From Planctomycetota bacterium (lineage in GTDB: Bacteria > Planctomycetota > UBA1135 > GCA-002686595), in the NCBI GenBank assembly GCA_030746555.1, contig JASLMK010000068.1, positions 1 through 64,000 of the forward strand: DNA of 64,000 bases, written 5' to 3'. Under the pieces are notes generated by a model. It was not told the DNA's origin. It saw nothing but the letters and a program-made list of their open reading frames with translations, and ran no database searches. The translations under genes were made by a program, and so were the position numbers. Of this stretch, positions 46,417 through 55,197 are shown one piece after another; positions within the stretch are counted from its first letter, which is position 1, and each line of letters starts with the position of its first letter.

Positions 46417-46602
46417 GAAGGCCCAAGGAGGGCGGCCGACAAGATGGGATCTGCATCGTTTGTTCGACGCGGAGTTCGGTCGTGCGAAGCGGGCCAAGCA
46501 GTCCGGAGTTGCTCACCCTCGTCTCCGCGGCGGTGACGCGCCTCCTTACCACCGGACTGACTCTCTCCGGGCTCGGCGCTCGCGCCGGGCCCGGCCTTTT
46601 TT
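46417..46602 (+). ncRNA. Candidate structured RNA (free sRNA or regulatory leader)
   Basis: The roughly 186-base segment runs from the promoter above to a strong intrinsic terminator. Pairings visible: UUCGACG with CGUGCGAA (46463-46488, one bulge); an 8-bp stem CAGUCCGG (46499-46506) with CCGGACUG (46552-46559) enclosing UCACC/GGUGA (46513-46517 with 46532-46536); GAUG with CAUC near 46443-46458. It has no good Shine-Dalgarno or coding appearance. The size is compatible with 6S-like RNA or with a leader that ends transcription before the downstream operon (46773-49686). I cannot name a family. Confidence 0.5.
46567..46602 (+). terminator. Intrinsic terminator
   Basis: CCGGGCTCGGCGC (46567-46579) pairs with GCGCCGGGCCCGG (46582-46594) with one wobble. 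Two bases then lead into a run of six T (46597-46602). It is the clearest Rho-independent terminator I see in the window. Confidence 0.85.
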
Positions 46603-46772
46603 GTGTCCCGGGCCTACGTCGCGCAGGTCCGCGAGCCCATGGTGGACGAGCCTCGGCCACGCGGTCTGCGACGGCGATGCCGCCGCAGCGGTGGGCCGGC
46701 TCAGCGAGAGGTCGGATCGCCTCCTCTCGGTGGGGAGGCAAGAACCGGCCCGGACCCGCGCCCCATCTCGTC

Positions 46773-47912
46773 ATGACCAACACACCCTTCCCGCGCCCGC
46801 GACCGCCGCGCGCCGTCCTCGCGGCCTGCGCCCTGGCCTGCGCCGCCTGTCACAGCGCCGAGCCCGGCGGCCCGCCGACCGCCGTCTCCTACGTCGGCTC
46901 CTCGACCGTCGCGGTCTTCCTGCGCGACGCCGCCGAGGCCTACCCGGCCATCGACTTCACGATCGACTCCGCCCCCGAGAGCGCCGGCGGGGAGCTGGCG
47001 ATGCGCGAGGGGCGCGCCCGGCTCGCAGGGGTCGCCGCCGAGCCCGCCCCGAAGACCCTGGCGGCCGGCGTCCGTGCGACCCTCGTGGGGCGCGACGCGA
47101 TCGCGGTCATCGTCCACGCCGACAACCCGATCGACGAGCTCTCCTTCGACCGGCTGCGGGCCGTGTTCACCGGCGTCGCCACGGACTGGGCCGAGCTCGG
47201 TGGCTCCCCCGGCGCCGTGCGCCCCTTCATCGTCGGCCCCGAGTCCGCGACCCGCGAGGTCTTCCGCGCCGCGCTCCTGGGGGAGGGGACCTACGGACCC
47301 GCCTGCCGCGAAGTGCGCCCCGACCGGGAGATCGTCGCCGCAGTGGCCGCCGATCCGGGCGCGATCGGCCACATCAGCTTCTCGTTCCTGGGCGACGCGC
47401 AGGGCGTGCGCGCCATCGGTGTCGGCGGTCAGGTCCCCGAGGTGACCAACTTCGACTACCCGATCTCCCGGCCCCTCTACCTCCTGCACAGACCGGGCGA
47501 CCGCGCTCTCGACGCCTTCGTGGGTTGGGCGCTCTCGGACGCGGGCCAGCGCGTCGTGATGCGCCACTTCGTCGGCGCGCGCGTCGTCGGCTCGGTCGAG
47601 AGCCCCGGTGAGGTCACCGAACACGGCTGGCTGATCGTGGACACCCGGACCTTCCCCGTCATCGACGGCGGGATCTACTACTACCCCCACCGCCCCTACG
47701 CGATCCTCAGCCGCCACGGCGAGCCCCTGCGCGAGGTCCGCAACCACAGCGGCCACAACGACGAGAAGCCCACGCGCGTCGCCCTCGCCCCCGGCGTGTA
47801 CCTGATCCGCGCCGAGGCGCCCGACACCGGCGTGGTCGAGTTCTTCGTGCGCATCGAGGCAGGCAAGACGGCGGGCGTGAGTGTGGCCGACGTCCTCGGG
47901 GAGCGCCGGTGA
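46773..47912 (+). CDS. PstS-like periplasmic binding protein with C-terminal beta domain
   Basis: The 379-residue exported protein has an N-terminal export signal with lipobox-like LACAAC (Cys26). The PstS/ModA-type fold (about 37-275) contains YVGSSTVAVFLRDAAEAYP and GELAMREGRARLAGVAAEP, the phosphate-binding protein pattern. A C-terminal beta domain (about 280-379, HGWLIVDTRTFPVIDGGIYY) is not standard for PstS. The nearby CAACH around Cys23-His27 matches a heme motif but coincides with the lipobox, so I ignore it. It opens the operon with a porin (GTGA overlap) and a hemerythrin and follows the candidate RNA. Ligand could be phosphate or another oxyanion. Confidence 0.72.
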   Translation: MTNTPFPRPRPPRAVLAACALACAACHSAEPGGPPTAVSYVGSSTVAVFLRDAAEAYPAIDFTIDSAPESAGGELAMREGRARLAGVAAEPAPKTLAAGVRATLVGRDAIAVIVHADNPIDELSFDRLRAVFTGVATDWAELGGSPGAVRPFIVGPESATREVFRAALLGEGTYGPACREVRPDREIVAAVAADPGAIGHISFSFLGDAQGVRAIGVGGQVPEVTNFDYPISRPLYLLHRPGDRALDAFVGWALSDAGQRVVMRHFVGARVVGSVESPGEVTEHGWLIVDTRTFPVIDGGIYYYPHRPYAILSRHGEPLREVRNHSGHNDEKPTRVALAPGVYLIRAEAPDTGVVEFFVRIEAGKTAGVSVADVLGERR

Positions 47913-49162
47913 GGGAGCGGCACCGGACGGACGGCCGGCGCCGCCGGCGGGCGGGGGCGTGGGCGGTGCCGTGGGTGCTCGCCTGCGCGTCGGTCGCCGC
48001 CGCCCAGGAGGCCGCCCCGGCGGTGCGAGGCCTCGACCGCGGCGAGCTCGCCCGCGCCGTGGACGAGTACCTGAGGGTGGCGACGGTGCCCGCCGAGCCG
48101 GGCGCGTGGGAGCGAGTCCTGGACCGGCTGACCCTCTTCGGAGACCTGCGCCTGCGCCACGAATCGAGCCTCGAGCTCGCCGGGGCCCCCGACCGCCACC
48201 GCCAGCACGTGCGCTGGCGGATCGGCGCCAACTACGAGCTCGCGGAGCACCTCCTGGCGGGAGCGCGCCTCGCCAGCGGCAGCGCCGACGACCCCAACTC
48301 GCCCCACGCCACCTTCGGCGACGCCTTGGACGGCGTGGAGCTCAGCCTCGACCGCGCCTTCGTCACCTGGCGCCCCAAAGGCGTGGACGGGGCCTGGGTC
48401 ACCGCCGGGAAGTTCGGCCACGGGTTCTACGCCAATCCGGTCTACGGTGAGCTCGTGTGGGACGGGGACGTCCAGCCCGAGGGACTGCTGGCGGGCTACC
48501 GCCGCGAGGGCACCGGAGCGATCCGCGAGTGGACCCTGCGGGGGGGGAAGTACCTCCTGCTCGAGCAGGGCGGAGCGAGCGAAGCCGCGGCGATCGTGGC
48601 CCAGGCCGCCTGCGGCTTCGACCTGGGGTCGGGCTGGTCGGGGACGGCGGCGCTGGGCTACTACGACTACGGCGACGTCACCCCAGACGGCAGCGCAACG
48701 CTCCTCGGCGACAACAACGGCAACGCGACCGTCGAGGAGGGGGGCGTGGTCACCGACTTCGAGTCCGGCTTCGGGATCTGGAACCCGATCCTGGGGCTCA
48801 CCACCACCGCCGGGAGTCGGCCGCTCAGCCTGGGGGCGGAGTGGATGCACAACGCGCGCGCCGCGAACGGCGCCGACGGCGGCTGGGCCGTGGGCGTCGC
48901 CTGGGGTCAGGCTCGCGAGGAGGGCGACGTGCGCCTCTACTACCAGTGGCAGGTCGTCGAGCAAGACGCGGTCTTCTCGCCCTTCGCCCAGGACGACTTC
49001 CTCTTCGCGACCCACCACCGCAGCCACGCCTTCGGCGTGAACTACCAGCTCGCCGACGGCATCGGCCTGCACCTGTGGGCGCTCGTCTCCGCGCCCGAGG
49101 AGTCCGAAGGCGACGATTCGGACGGGTGGCGCCTGCGCCTCGACCTCAACGTCAAGTTCTGA
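47909..49162 (+). CDS. Putative outer membrane porin
   Basis: The 417-residue protein has a signal peptide (AWAVPWVLACASVAAAQ). A helical region (about 38-75) precedes a beta-barrel-like body. There amphipathic strands alternate (TLFGDLRLRHESSLELAG, ARLASGSADDPNSPHATFG and LRLYYQWQVVEQDAVFS), ending in an aromatic C-terminal residue (LRLDLNVKF), as outer membrane proteins do for BAM recognition. The match to a named family is weak (carbohydrate- or phosphate-selective porin-like, putative porin). Its GTG overlaps the PstS-like gene stop, which points to a joint uptake unit: porin at the outer membrane, binding protein in the periplasm. Confidence 0.75.
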   Translation: MRERHRTDGRRRRRAGAWAVPWVLACASVAAAQEAAPAVRGLDRGELARAVDEYLRVATVPAEPGAWERVLDRLTLFGDLRLRHESSLELAGAPDRHRQHVRWRIGANYELAEHLLAGARLASGSADDPNSPHATFGDALDGVELSLDRAFVTWRPKGVDGAWVTAGKFGHGFYANPVYGELVWDGDVQPEGLLAGYRREGTGAIREWTLRGGKYLLLEQGGASEAAAIVAQAACGFDLGSGWSGTAALGYYDYGDVTPDGSATLLGDNNGNATVEEGGVVTDFESGFGIWNPILGLTTTAGSRPLSLGAEWMHNARAANGADGGWAVGVAWGQAREEGDVRLYYQWQVVEQDAVFSPFAQDDFLFATHHRSHAFGVNYQLADGIGLHLWALVSAPEESEGDDSDGWRLRLDLNVKF

Positions 49163-49173
49163 GCGCCGAAGCC

Positions 49174-49686
49174 GTGGACCGCCCCTTGAGCGAGCTGTTG
49201 GACGTCCATGAGGTCCTGGCCGAGCGTTTCGCCGAACACCAGGAGCGGCTCGTCGAGGGCGAGATCGCCGTCGCCGCGGAGCGCTTCGAGGCCTACGCGG
49301 CCTTGCTCGGCGTCCACATGCGCAGCGAGGAGGAGCTGGTGATCCCCGCCTTCGAGGGGCTCGGACTCGATTGCGAGCGCGGGCGGGCCGAGCTCTACCG
49401 CGCCGAGCACGCGAGGATCTGCTGGTGGATCGACGAGCTGCGGGCCGGCCTCGCCGCCCTGCGCGGCACGCCCGACGACCTGCGCTCGCGCATCGCGCTC
49501 CTCGACCGGGAGGCGACCTTCAAGCGCGTCATGGAGCACCACGACCTGCGCGAGCGCGAGTACCTCTACCCGCTGCTCGACGAGCACGCGGGCGCCGCGG
49601 CACGGGCAAGGCTGTGGACGGCGATCGAGGCCTTGGAGAGGACGCCGCTTGCCGATCGCGCAGCGCGGGAGGCGCCGGCGAAGTGA
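49174..49686 (+). CDS. Hemerythrin-like HHE domain protein
   Basis: The 170-residue helical protein has the HHE pattern: His in LLDVHEVLAERFAEHQ (near 7-22), HMRSEEELVIPAFE (near 48-61), HARICWWIDEL (near 78-88) and VMEHHDLREREYLYPLLDEH (near 115-134). These His/Glu residues would bind a di-iron centre that binds O2 or senses NO/O2. It starts at GTG, 11 bp behind the porin, and is the last gene of this operon. A cytoplasmic role in O2 or iron sensing or storage is plausible but unproven. Confidence 0.85.
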   Translation: MDRPLSELLDVHEVLAERFAEHQERLVEGEIAVAAERFEAYAALLGVHMRSEEELVIPAFEGLGLDCERGRAELYRAEHARICWWIDELRAGLAALRGTPDDLRSRIALLDREATFKRVMEHHDLREREYLYPLLDEHAGAAARARLWTAIEALERTPLADRAAREAPAK

Positions 49687-49702
49687 TCGTGACCGACCCC
49701 GC

Positions 49703-51130
49703 TCACCCCGCTTCCCCCCCCGGCGTGCGGTGCTCGGCGACAAACAGCGCGGGCAGCAGGCGGTCGATCCGCGCCAGCCCCGCCTCGCTCACCTCCACGA
49801 CGCCCTCCGCCTCGCTCCACCAGCCCGCCCGCTCCCCGCGCGAGAGCGCGCCACCCGCCAGGCCTCGCGGATCGACGCCGTGGCGGCGCGCGAGGGCGTC
49901 GAGGTCGCAGCGCCCGAGCTTGAGCTGCAGCACCAGCTCGCGCAGGGCGCGCTCGGCGGGGGAGAGCCGGTAGGCGCGCCCGAGGGGCAGGGCGCCCGCC
50001 GCGATGCGGGCGAGGTAGCGGTCGGGGTGGACGAGGTTCTGGTGGTGGACGCCGCCCAGATAGGCGAAGGCCGAGGCGCCCAGGCCGATCAGGTCCGCGC
50101 CCTGGTACTGGGCGTGCTGGTAGCGGAAGCCCCCGGCGATCGGATCGCGCACGGCCGTGTAGGCGCTGATCGGTGTGTACCCCGCCTGCCGGAGGGCGTC
50201 GCGGGCCAGGCCGACGAAGCGGCGGCGGTCGGCGGGAGCGGGCAGGGGCGCCGGGGGCGCGCCGCGCTCCAGGGCGCGGAAGAGCGGCGTGTTGGCTGGG
50301 ATCTCCAGGGGGTAGACCGTGACGCTCGCGGGCTCCCGCTCGAGCAACTCCTCCAGCCCGGCGAGGAACGAGCCCTCCGTCTGCCCGGCCAGCCCGGCGA
50401 TCAAGTCGGCGTTGACGATGTCGAACCCGGCACACTGAGCGGCCTCGAGGGCCCGCAGGCAGTCGGTGACGGTGTGGATGCGCCCGCTGTGACCCAGCAC
50501 TTCGTCGTCGAGCTGCTGTACGCCGATGCTCAGGCGCGTGACCCCCTCCTCCCGCAGAACGCGCAGGCGGTCGGGGGTTGCGCTGCGCGGAGCGCACTCG
50601 AAGCTGACCTCCGCTCCCGCCGCCCAGGGCAGGGCGCGGCGCAGGCCCGCGAGCAGGCGCTCGATCTCCTCGGGCGCGAGGACCGACGGCGTGCCGCCCC
50701 CGACGTAGACGAACTCGAGCCGGCGACCGGCGAGGAAGGGCGCGCGAGCGAGGCGCTGTGCCTCGGAGAGCAGGCCGTCGACGTAGGCGGCGACAGCGGC
50801 GGGGCGGGCGCCGGCGCGCGAGAGGTAGACGCAGTAGGCGCAGCGCTGTTCGCAGAAGGGCACGTGGGCGTAGAGCCCGAGGGGCTCGTTCCCCGGGGGC
50901 GAGGCGAGGACGCGCTCGAAGGCGGGCGTGTGCTCCGGGCTCCATCGCTCGAAGGGGGGATAGGCCGAGACGAACGGCGAGCCGCGGACGTCCTCGCGCG
51001 AGTCGTCGACGAGGACCTCGTGAGCGCGTGCCTCGACCTCCTCGGGGCTCGCGATCCCGTCGCCGACGAGCACACCGTCCTCGGCCGCGACGCTCGCGTC
51101 TGATCGTCGCACCCTGTCGCGTTCCGACAC
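49703..51130 (-). CDS. HemN/HemW-like radical SAM protein
   Basis: The 475-residue protein has the radical SAM cluster CX3CX2C at Cys93/97/100 in PFCEQRCAYCVYL. The family segments VYVGGGTPSVL (SAM-binding GGE-like), VTRLSIGVQQLDDEVLGHSG and NADLIAGLAGQT follow. A C-terminal HemN-like region ends it. HemN makes protoporphyrinogen from coproporphyrinogen, while HemW-type relatives insert heme into respiratory enzymes. The second role suits this heme-rich neighbourhood, but the exact substrate is not determined. GTG 51130 is chosen as start, since codon use looks non-coding between it and the alternative ATG at 51181. It converges with the hemerythrin gene. Confidence 0.8.
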   Translation of the reverse strand: MSERDRVRRSDASVAAEDGVLVGDGIASPEEVEARAHEVLVDDSREDVRGSPFVSAYPPFERWSPEHTPAFERVLASPPGNEPLGLYAHVPFCEQRCAYCVYLSRAGARPAAVAAYVDGLLSEAQRLARAPFLAGRRLEFVYVGGGTPSVLAPEEIERLLAGLRRALPWAAGAEVSFECAPRSATPDRLRVLREEGVTRLSIGVQQLDDEVLGHSGRIHTVTDCLRALEAAQCAGFDIVNADLIAGLAGQTEGSFLAGLEELLEREPASVTVYPLEIPANTPLFRALERGAPPAPLPAPADRRRFVGLARDALRQAGYTPISAYTAVRDPIAGGFRYQHAQYQGADLIGLGASAFAYLGGVHHQNLVHPDRYLARIAAGALPLGRAYRLSPAERALRELVLQLKLGRCDLDALARRHGVDPRGLAGGALSRGERAGWWSEAEGVVEVSEAGLARIDRLLPALFVAEHRTPGGEAG

Positions 51131-51302
51131 TCCCGTCTCGCCTCTTCGTCGATGGTATCCGCACTCGTGCGGGGTCGTCATGGGCAGGGATGCGCAGGGG
51201 GCTGCGTCGTTGTTCGTACGACTCGGGCGCGCGCCGTCGAAACCGTCGCGAGGATCGCCGCGGCGCTCCGCCGCGACGTCGGCACAGGGGTAAGCTGGCT
51301 TG

Positions 51303-54300
51303 ATGAGAGCGATCTTCGACTGCGGCTCGAAACGAGCCGCCGTGGCGTCGACCGGTTCCCTCGCCGTCCTCGTCGTTGTGCAACTCTTCACCTACGGTGC
51401 TCAGCCGCAGAGCCCGTCCAAGCAGTCGCTCCCCGCGCGCAAGCCGTCCACCGCGGCGCAGCGGCCTCCGGCGCGACCGGGCCCTCGCGTGAAGACGCTG
51501 GATTGGACCGGCCACGACGGCGAGCGCATCCACCTCGACGAGCGTGCCGGCCTGGTGACGGTGGACCGCGCCGACGGCCCGGTGACGATCCGACTCTGTC
51601 GCCGCGGCCCGACCTCCAGCGGCGCGCTCCCCGCGCTGCCCCAGCCCTACGCCCAGGCGGTCTACCCGGCCTGCCTCCTGTGCCACGATCAGCTCGAGAA
51701 CGCCATGGAGCACATGTTCGGCATGGACCTCGACTGCACCTTCTGCCACGGCGGCGATCCCTACGCCACGAAGAAGGACCTCGCCCACGTCCATCCCGAC
51801 GGCACGGTGAACTACGACATGTCGATCCCCCCGATCGACCAGGACCTCGACTACCAACGCTTCGTCAACCCCTCGAACCTGCGGACCGTCGACGACACCT
51901 GCGGGCTGTGCCACCAGAACTACGTCCACGACGTGCGCAAGGGGATGATGTCCACGACGGCTGGGCACTTCGCCGGCGGGCTCTATCTGAACAACGTCGT
52001 CGACTCGAAGTGGCCCCTCTACGGCAACTTCGCCGTCAGCGACGACGACGGCTATGTGCCCGACACCGAGGGCGCCGTGCAGAGCCTGGACGACATGATC
52101 AGCTACGACCCGAGCGCGGATCCCAACCGCTTCGCGTCGCACTACGCGGCCGTGCCCTCCCAGCAGTGCGCTCGCTGCCACCTGTGGTCGCGCGGCAAGG
52201 GCTACCGTGGCAACGCGGGCTGGGACGGCCTGTACCGCGCCGACGGCTGCGCGGCCTGTCACATGGCCTACGACAACGACGGCCTCTCCCTGAGCGCCGA
52301 CCCGAGCATCGACCACACCGAGCAGGGCCACCCGCGCGTCCACGTGCTCTCGCGCTCGATCCAGACCGAGCAGTGCGTCCACTGCCACCACCGCGGCGGT
52401 CGGATCGGCCTCAACTTCACCGGCCGCGCGCAGATGCCCCCCCGCCTGCCGTCGGGTCCGGGAGTCCCGGGGACGACCGACGAGCTGTTCAACGGCGGCT
52501 ACCACATGGACGACTCGACGACCAACCCGGCCGACATCCACCACGAGCGCGGGATGCACTGCATCGACTGCCACATCGCGACGGAGGTCATGGGCGACGG
52601 GAACATCTGGGGCCACATGGACCAGGCGACCAAGATCGAGTGCCGCTCCTGCCACGGCCTGCCGGGCCAGGAGCCGACCCTGACCGACAACGACGGAAGC
52701 GTGCTCCCCAACGTCGTGATGAACCCTGGCGGCGAGGTGATCCTGACCTCGAAGGTCACCGGCGCCGAGCACGTCGTTCCCCTGGTGATGGACATCGTCG
52801 ATCCGGCCTCGCCCTCGTTCAATCCCGACGCCGCCGCCTGCATGGACGACGTGCACCTCAAGGCCGACGGCGGGCTGGAGTGCTACGCGTGCCACACTTC
52901 CTGGATCCCCAACTGCTACGGCTGCCACTTCGAGCGTGACGAGCGCGAAGTCGGGCTGAACATGTTCAGCGGCCAGTACGAGGTCGGGAAGGTCTCCACC
53001 AGCAACAAGATCTTCGAGTCCCTGCGGGCGTTCTCCCTGGGGCCGAACAGCGAACAGCGCTTCGCGCCCTACATGGTCTCCTGCCAGCCGATCGCCGACG
53101 TGACGGCGCCCGACGGCAGCAAGATCCTCGACTTCGTCATGCCCGTCACCAGCAACGGGCTCTCGGGGCTGGGCCTGAACCCGATCCAGCCGCACACCGT
53201 TCGCGGCCACGGGGTCCGGACCTGCGCCGAGTGCCACAGGGCCCCGCCGTCGTTGGGGCTTGGGACGGGCAACTACGCCATCGCGCGCGACCGGGTGTAC
53301 ACGGCCGGTCCGGCGGGGACGGAGTCGTTCGACCGCGAGGCGGATCCGTGCGCGCCGGCGGCGAGCGGCGCGGTGAGCGCGACCCCCGCGACGGCGGTCG
53401 CCTCACGCCCGAATGTGGTCGAGGGGACCGCGGACCACCTGTTCGTGGCCATGGGGCCGGCCGGCGTGGCGATCCACGACCGCCGGCTGTCCGATGCGAA
53501 CGGCGGGCCCATCCACACGATCACCGGCGTCGACGCCATCGACGTCGCCTACGCGGCGCGCTACCTGTACGTGGTCGACGCCGGCGTCGGCGTGCGCATC
53601 TACGACAGCCGCCGGCCCGAGGTGGCGCCGCACGTCGCCTCGATCTCGATCCCCCAGGCGCTGCGGGTCGTCCCCTGGGGCATCCACCTCTTCGTGGCCG
53701 CCGGGAACGGCGGCCTGGTCGTCGTGGACGTGGCCGACCACGCCGCGCCGGCGATCGAGGGCGTGATCGCAGGCATGCAGGCGGCGGACGTGGAGCTCTA
53801 CGCCCACTACCAGGCGGGGGCCGACTTCGCCGTGCGTGCCTACGTGGCGGACCCCGCCTACGGGGTGCGCGTCGTCGACCTGTTGCCCGACTTCGGCTCC
53901 GGCCAGGTCGTGGGCGGGCTCCCCCTGGTGGGGGCGAGCGGGCTCGACGCCTACACGCGCTACCTCGCGGCCAGCGGGAGCACGCCCTCGGAGGAACACG
54001 ACTACCTCTACGTGGCTGCCGGGGCTGCCGGGCTGCACGTCTTCGACATGACCGATCCCGACGCCATCGTCGCCGTCTCGTCGGTGAGCGGCGGCGACGT
54101 GCGGGACGTCGTCGTGGCCAGCCAGCTCGCCCCACCGGGGGTGGACGACTACGCCTACCTGGCCGACGCCGCGGCCGGGCTCTCGGTCGTGGACGTGACC
54201 GACCCGACCAGCCCCTCGGTGGCGTGCGCCGCTCCGGCGGGGTCGGGGGCGCTCCGGGTCCTGGTCGAGGTCCAGCAAATGGACCGCTTCCTCGACGAAC

Positions 54301-54392
54301 AGGGGGGGCAGGTCAAGGAGAACTCCCACCCCTTCATCGAGCCGGGCACGCACGCGGACATCGTGCGCCTGCTCAAGGCGACGATTCCCTGA
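51303..54392 (+). CDS. 11-heme cytochrome fused to a propeller-like (LVIVD-type) domain
   Basis: The 1029-residue protein has an N-terminal hydrophobic segment (about 15-34, signal or anchor). Eleven CXXCH motifs start at Cys124, 145, 200, 289, 316, 358, 420, 447, 527, 538 and 641. Residues about 700-990 follow with repeated LVIVD-like units (HLFVAMGPAGVAIHDRR, HLFVAAGNGGLVVVDVADHA and YLYVAAGAAGLHVFDMTDPD). These are typical of propeller repeats in outer-surface multiheme proteins. It would pass electrons through the periplasm or to an outside acceptor, with the propeller for docking. This is inferred from known MtrC/OmcA-like designs, not sequence identity. It is divergent from the radical SAM gene. 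Confidence 0.85.
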   Translation: MRAIFDCGSKRAAVASTGSLAVLVVVQLFTYGAQPQSPSKQSLPARKPSTAAQRPPARPGPRVKTLDWTGHDGERIHLDERAGLVTVDRADGPVTIRLCRRGPTSSGALPALPQPYAQAVYPACLLCHDQLENAMEHMFGMDLDCTFCHGGDPYATKKDLAHVHPDGTVNYDMSIPPIDQDLDYQRFVNPSNLRTVDDTCGLCHQNYVHDVRKGMMSTTAGHFAGGLYLNNVVDSKWPLYGNFAVSDDDGYVPDTEGAVQSLDDMISYDPSADPNRFASHYAAVPSQQCARCHLWSRGKGYRGNAGWDGLYRADGCAACHMAYDNDGLSLSADPSIDHTEQGHPRVHVLSRSIQTEQCVHCHHRGGRIGLNFTGRAQMPPRLPSGPGVPGTTDELFNGGYHMDDSTTNPADIHHERGMHCIDCHIATEVMGDGNIWGHMDQATKIECRSCHGLPGQEPTLTDNDGSVLPNVVMNPGGEVILTSKVTGAEHVVPLVMDIVDPASPSFNPDAAACMDDVHLKADGGLECYACHTSWIPNCYGCHFERDEREVGLNMFSGQYEVGKVSTSNKIFESLRAFSLGPNSEQRFAPYMVSCQPIADVTAPDGSKILDFVMPVTSNGLSGLGLNPIQPHTVRGHGVRTCAECHRAPPSLGLGTGNYAIARDRVYTAGPAGTESFDREADPCAPAASGAVSATPATAVASRPNVVEGTADHLFVAMGPAGVAIHDRRLSDANGGPIHTITGVDAIDVAYAARYLYVVDAGVGVRIYDSRRPEVAPHVASISIPQALRVVPWGIHLFVAAGNGGLVVVDVADHAAPAIEGVIAGMQAADVELYAHYQAGADFAVRAYVADPAYGVRVVDLLPDFGSGQVVGGLPLVGASGLDAYTRYLAASGSTPSEEHDYLYVAAGAAGLHVFDMTDPDAIVAVSSVSGGDVRDVVVASQLAPPGVDDYAYLADAAAGLSVVDVTDPTSPSVACAAPAGSGALRVLVEVQQMDRFLDEQGGQVKENSHPFIEPGTHADIVRLLKATIP

Positions 54393-54485
54393 CGCGAGGG
54401 GGCGGTCGGGCTCCGCGAACCCTGTCTCGGGTGCGCGCTTGCTACGCGCCGCGACCGCCGTAGCCTCTGTGCGGCGTAGGACTCG

Positions 54486-55115
54486 ATGACAGCGGGAGCG
54501 ATGAAGGACGGGGCAGGCAGGGCGCGCGTGCTCGTCGTCCACGGGGCCGGGCGCGAGCGTGGCCTGAGCGCACGGCTGGTCGAGGAGGTCGTGGGGGAGC
54601 TCGAGCGCCGCGGAGCCGAGCACCGCCTGCACGACCTGTTGGCCGACGGCTTCGATCCGGTGCTGCGCCTGCAGCCGGACCAGCGCCACGCCCCTCCCTG
54701 CACCCCGGAGCAGGATCCCCTCGTCCACCGCTATCAGCTGGAGGTGCGCTGGGCCGAGATCCTGGTCCTGGTGCACCCGGTCTGGTGGTTCGCGCCGCCG
54801 GCGATCATGAAGGGCTGGGTCGACCGCGTGCTGGTCGAGGACGTGGCGCTGGCCCACCGCGTCGGGGGTTCGCCGCTCCCCCTGCTCGCGGGCCGCCGCG
54901 CGCTGTTGGTGCAGACCTTCAACACCAGGCGGTCGATCGACCGCTGGATGTTCCGCGGCGTCAGCGAGGCCTTCTGGCGCCGGGCGGCCCTCGGCTCCTG
55001 CGGCGTGCGCCTGGTCGGCCGCGTGGCCCTGTACGGCGTGGAGGGCCTCTCCGGCGAGCGGTTGGAGGCGGAGTGCGCGCGCTTGCGCGCCGCGGTCGCC
55101 GGGCTCGTCGTCTGA
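54486..55115 (+). CDS. Flavodoxin-fold NAD(P)H:quinone oxidoreductase
   Basis: This 209-residue protein is of the flavodoxin-like NAD(P)H dehydrogenase group (KefF/MdaB/NQO1 type). RARVLVVHGAGRERGLS (near 12-28) would bind the FMN/FAD phosphate. The signature HPVWWFAPPAIMKGWVDRVL (near 98-117) is highly characteristic. It reduces quinones by two-electron transfer from NAD(P)H, or regulates a potassium channel in the KefF subgroup. ATG 54486 or ATG 54501 are both possible starts. It follows the 11-heme gene by 93 bp and precedes the glycan cluster. Confidence 0.85.
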   Translation: MTAGAMKDGAGRARVLVVHGAGRERGLSARLVEEVVGELERRGAEHRLHDLLADGFDPVLRLQPDQRHAPPCTPEQDPLVHRYQLEVRWAEILVLVHPVWWFAPPAIMKGWVDRVLVEDVALAHRVGGSPLPLLAGRRALLVQTFNTRRSIDRWMFRGVSEAFWRRAALGSCGVRLVGRVALYGVEGLSGERLEAECARLRAAVAGLVV

Positions 55116-55197
55116 GGGTCCGCCCGCGGCCCGGGCACGGGCGATAGGATGGTGCGGCCGGCGGCCGACCGCCTCCTCCTCGCACCAGCTCGCTCTC

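Noticed and set aside
46417-46602. Assignment of the candidate RNA to 6S, SRP, RNase P or a known riboswitch
   Set aside because: Length is compatible with 6S RNA, but I could not see the family's closing stem and central bubble, and none of the conserved SRP or RNase P sequence motifs occurs. It is left unnamed.
46773-46853. CAACH heme-like motif in the PstS-like protein
   Set aside because: It lies in the N-terminal export signal and coincides with the lipobox. The single motif before the mature region is unlikely to bind heme.
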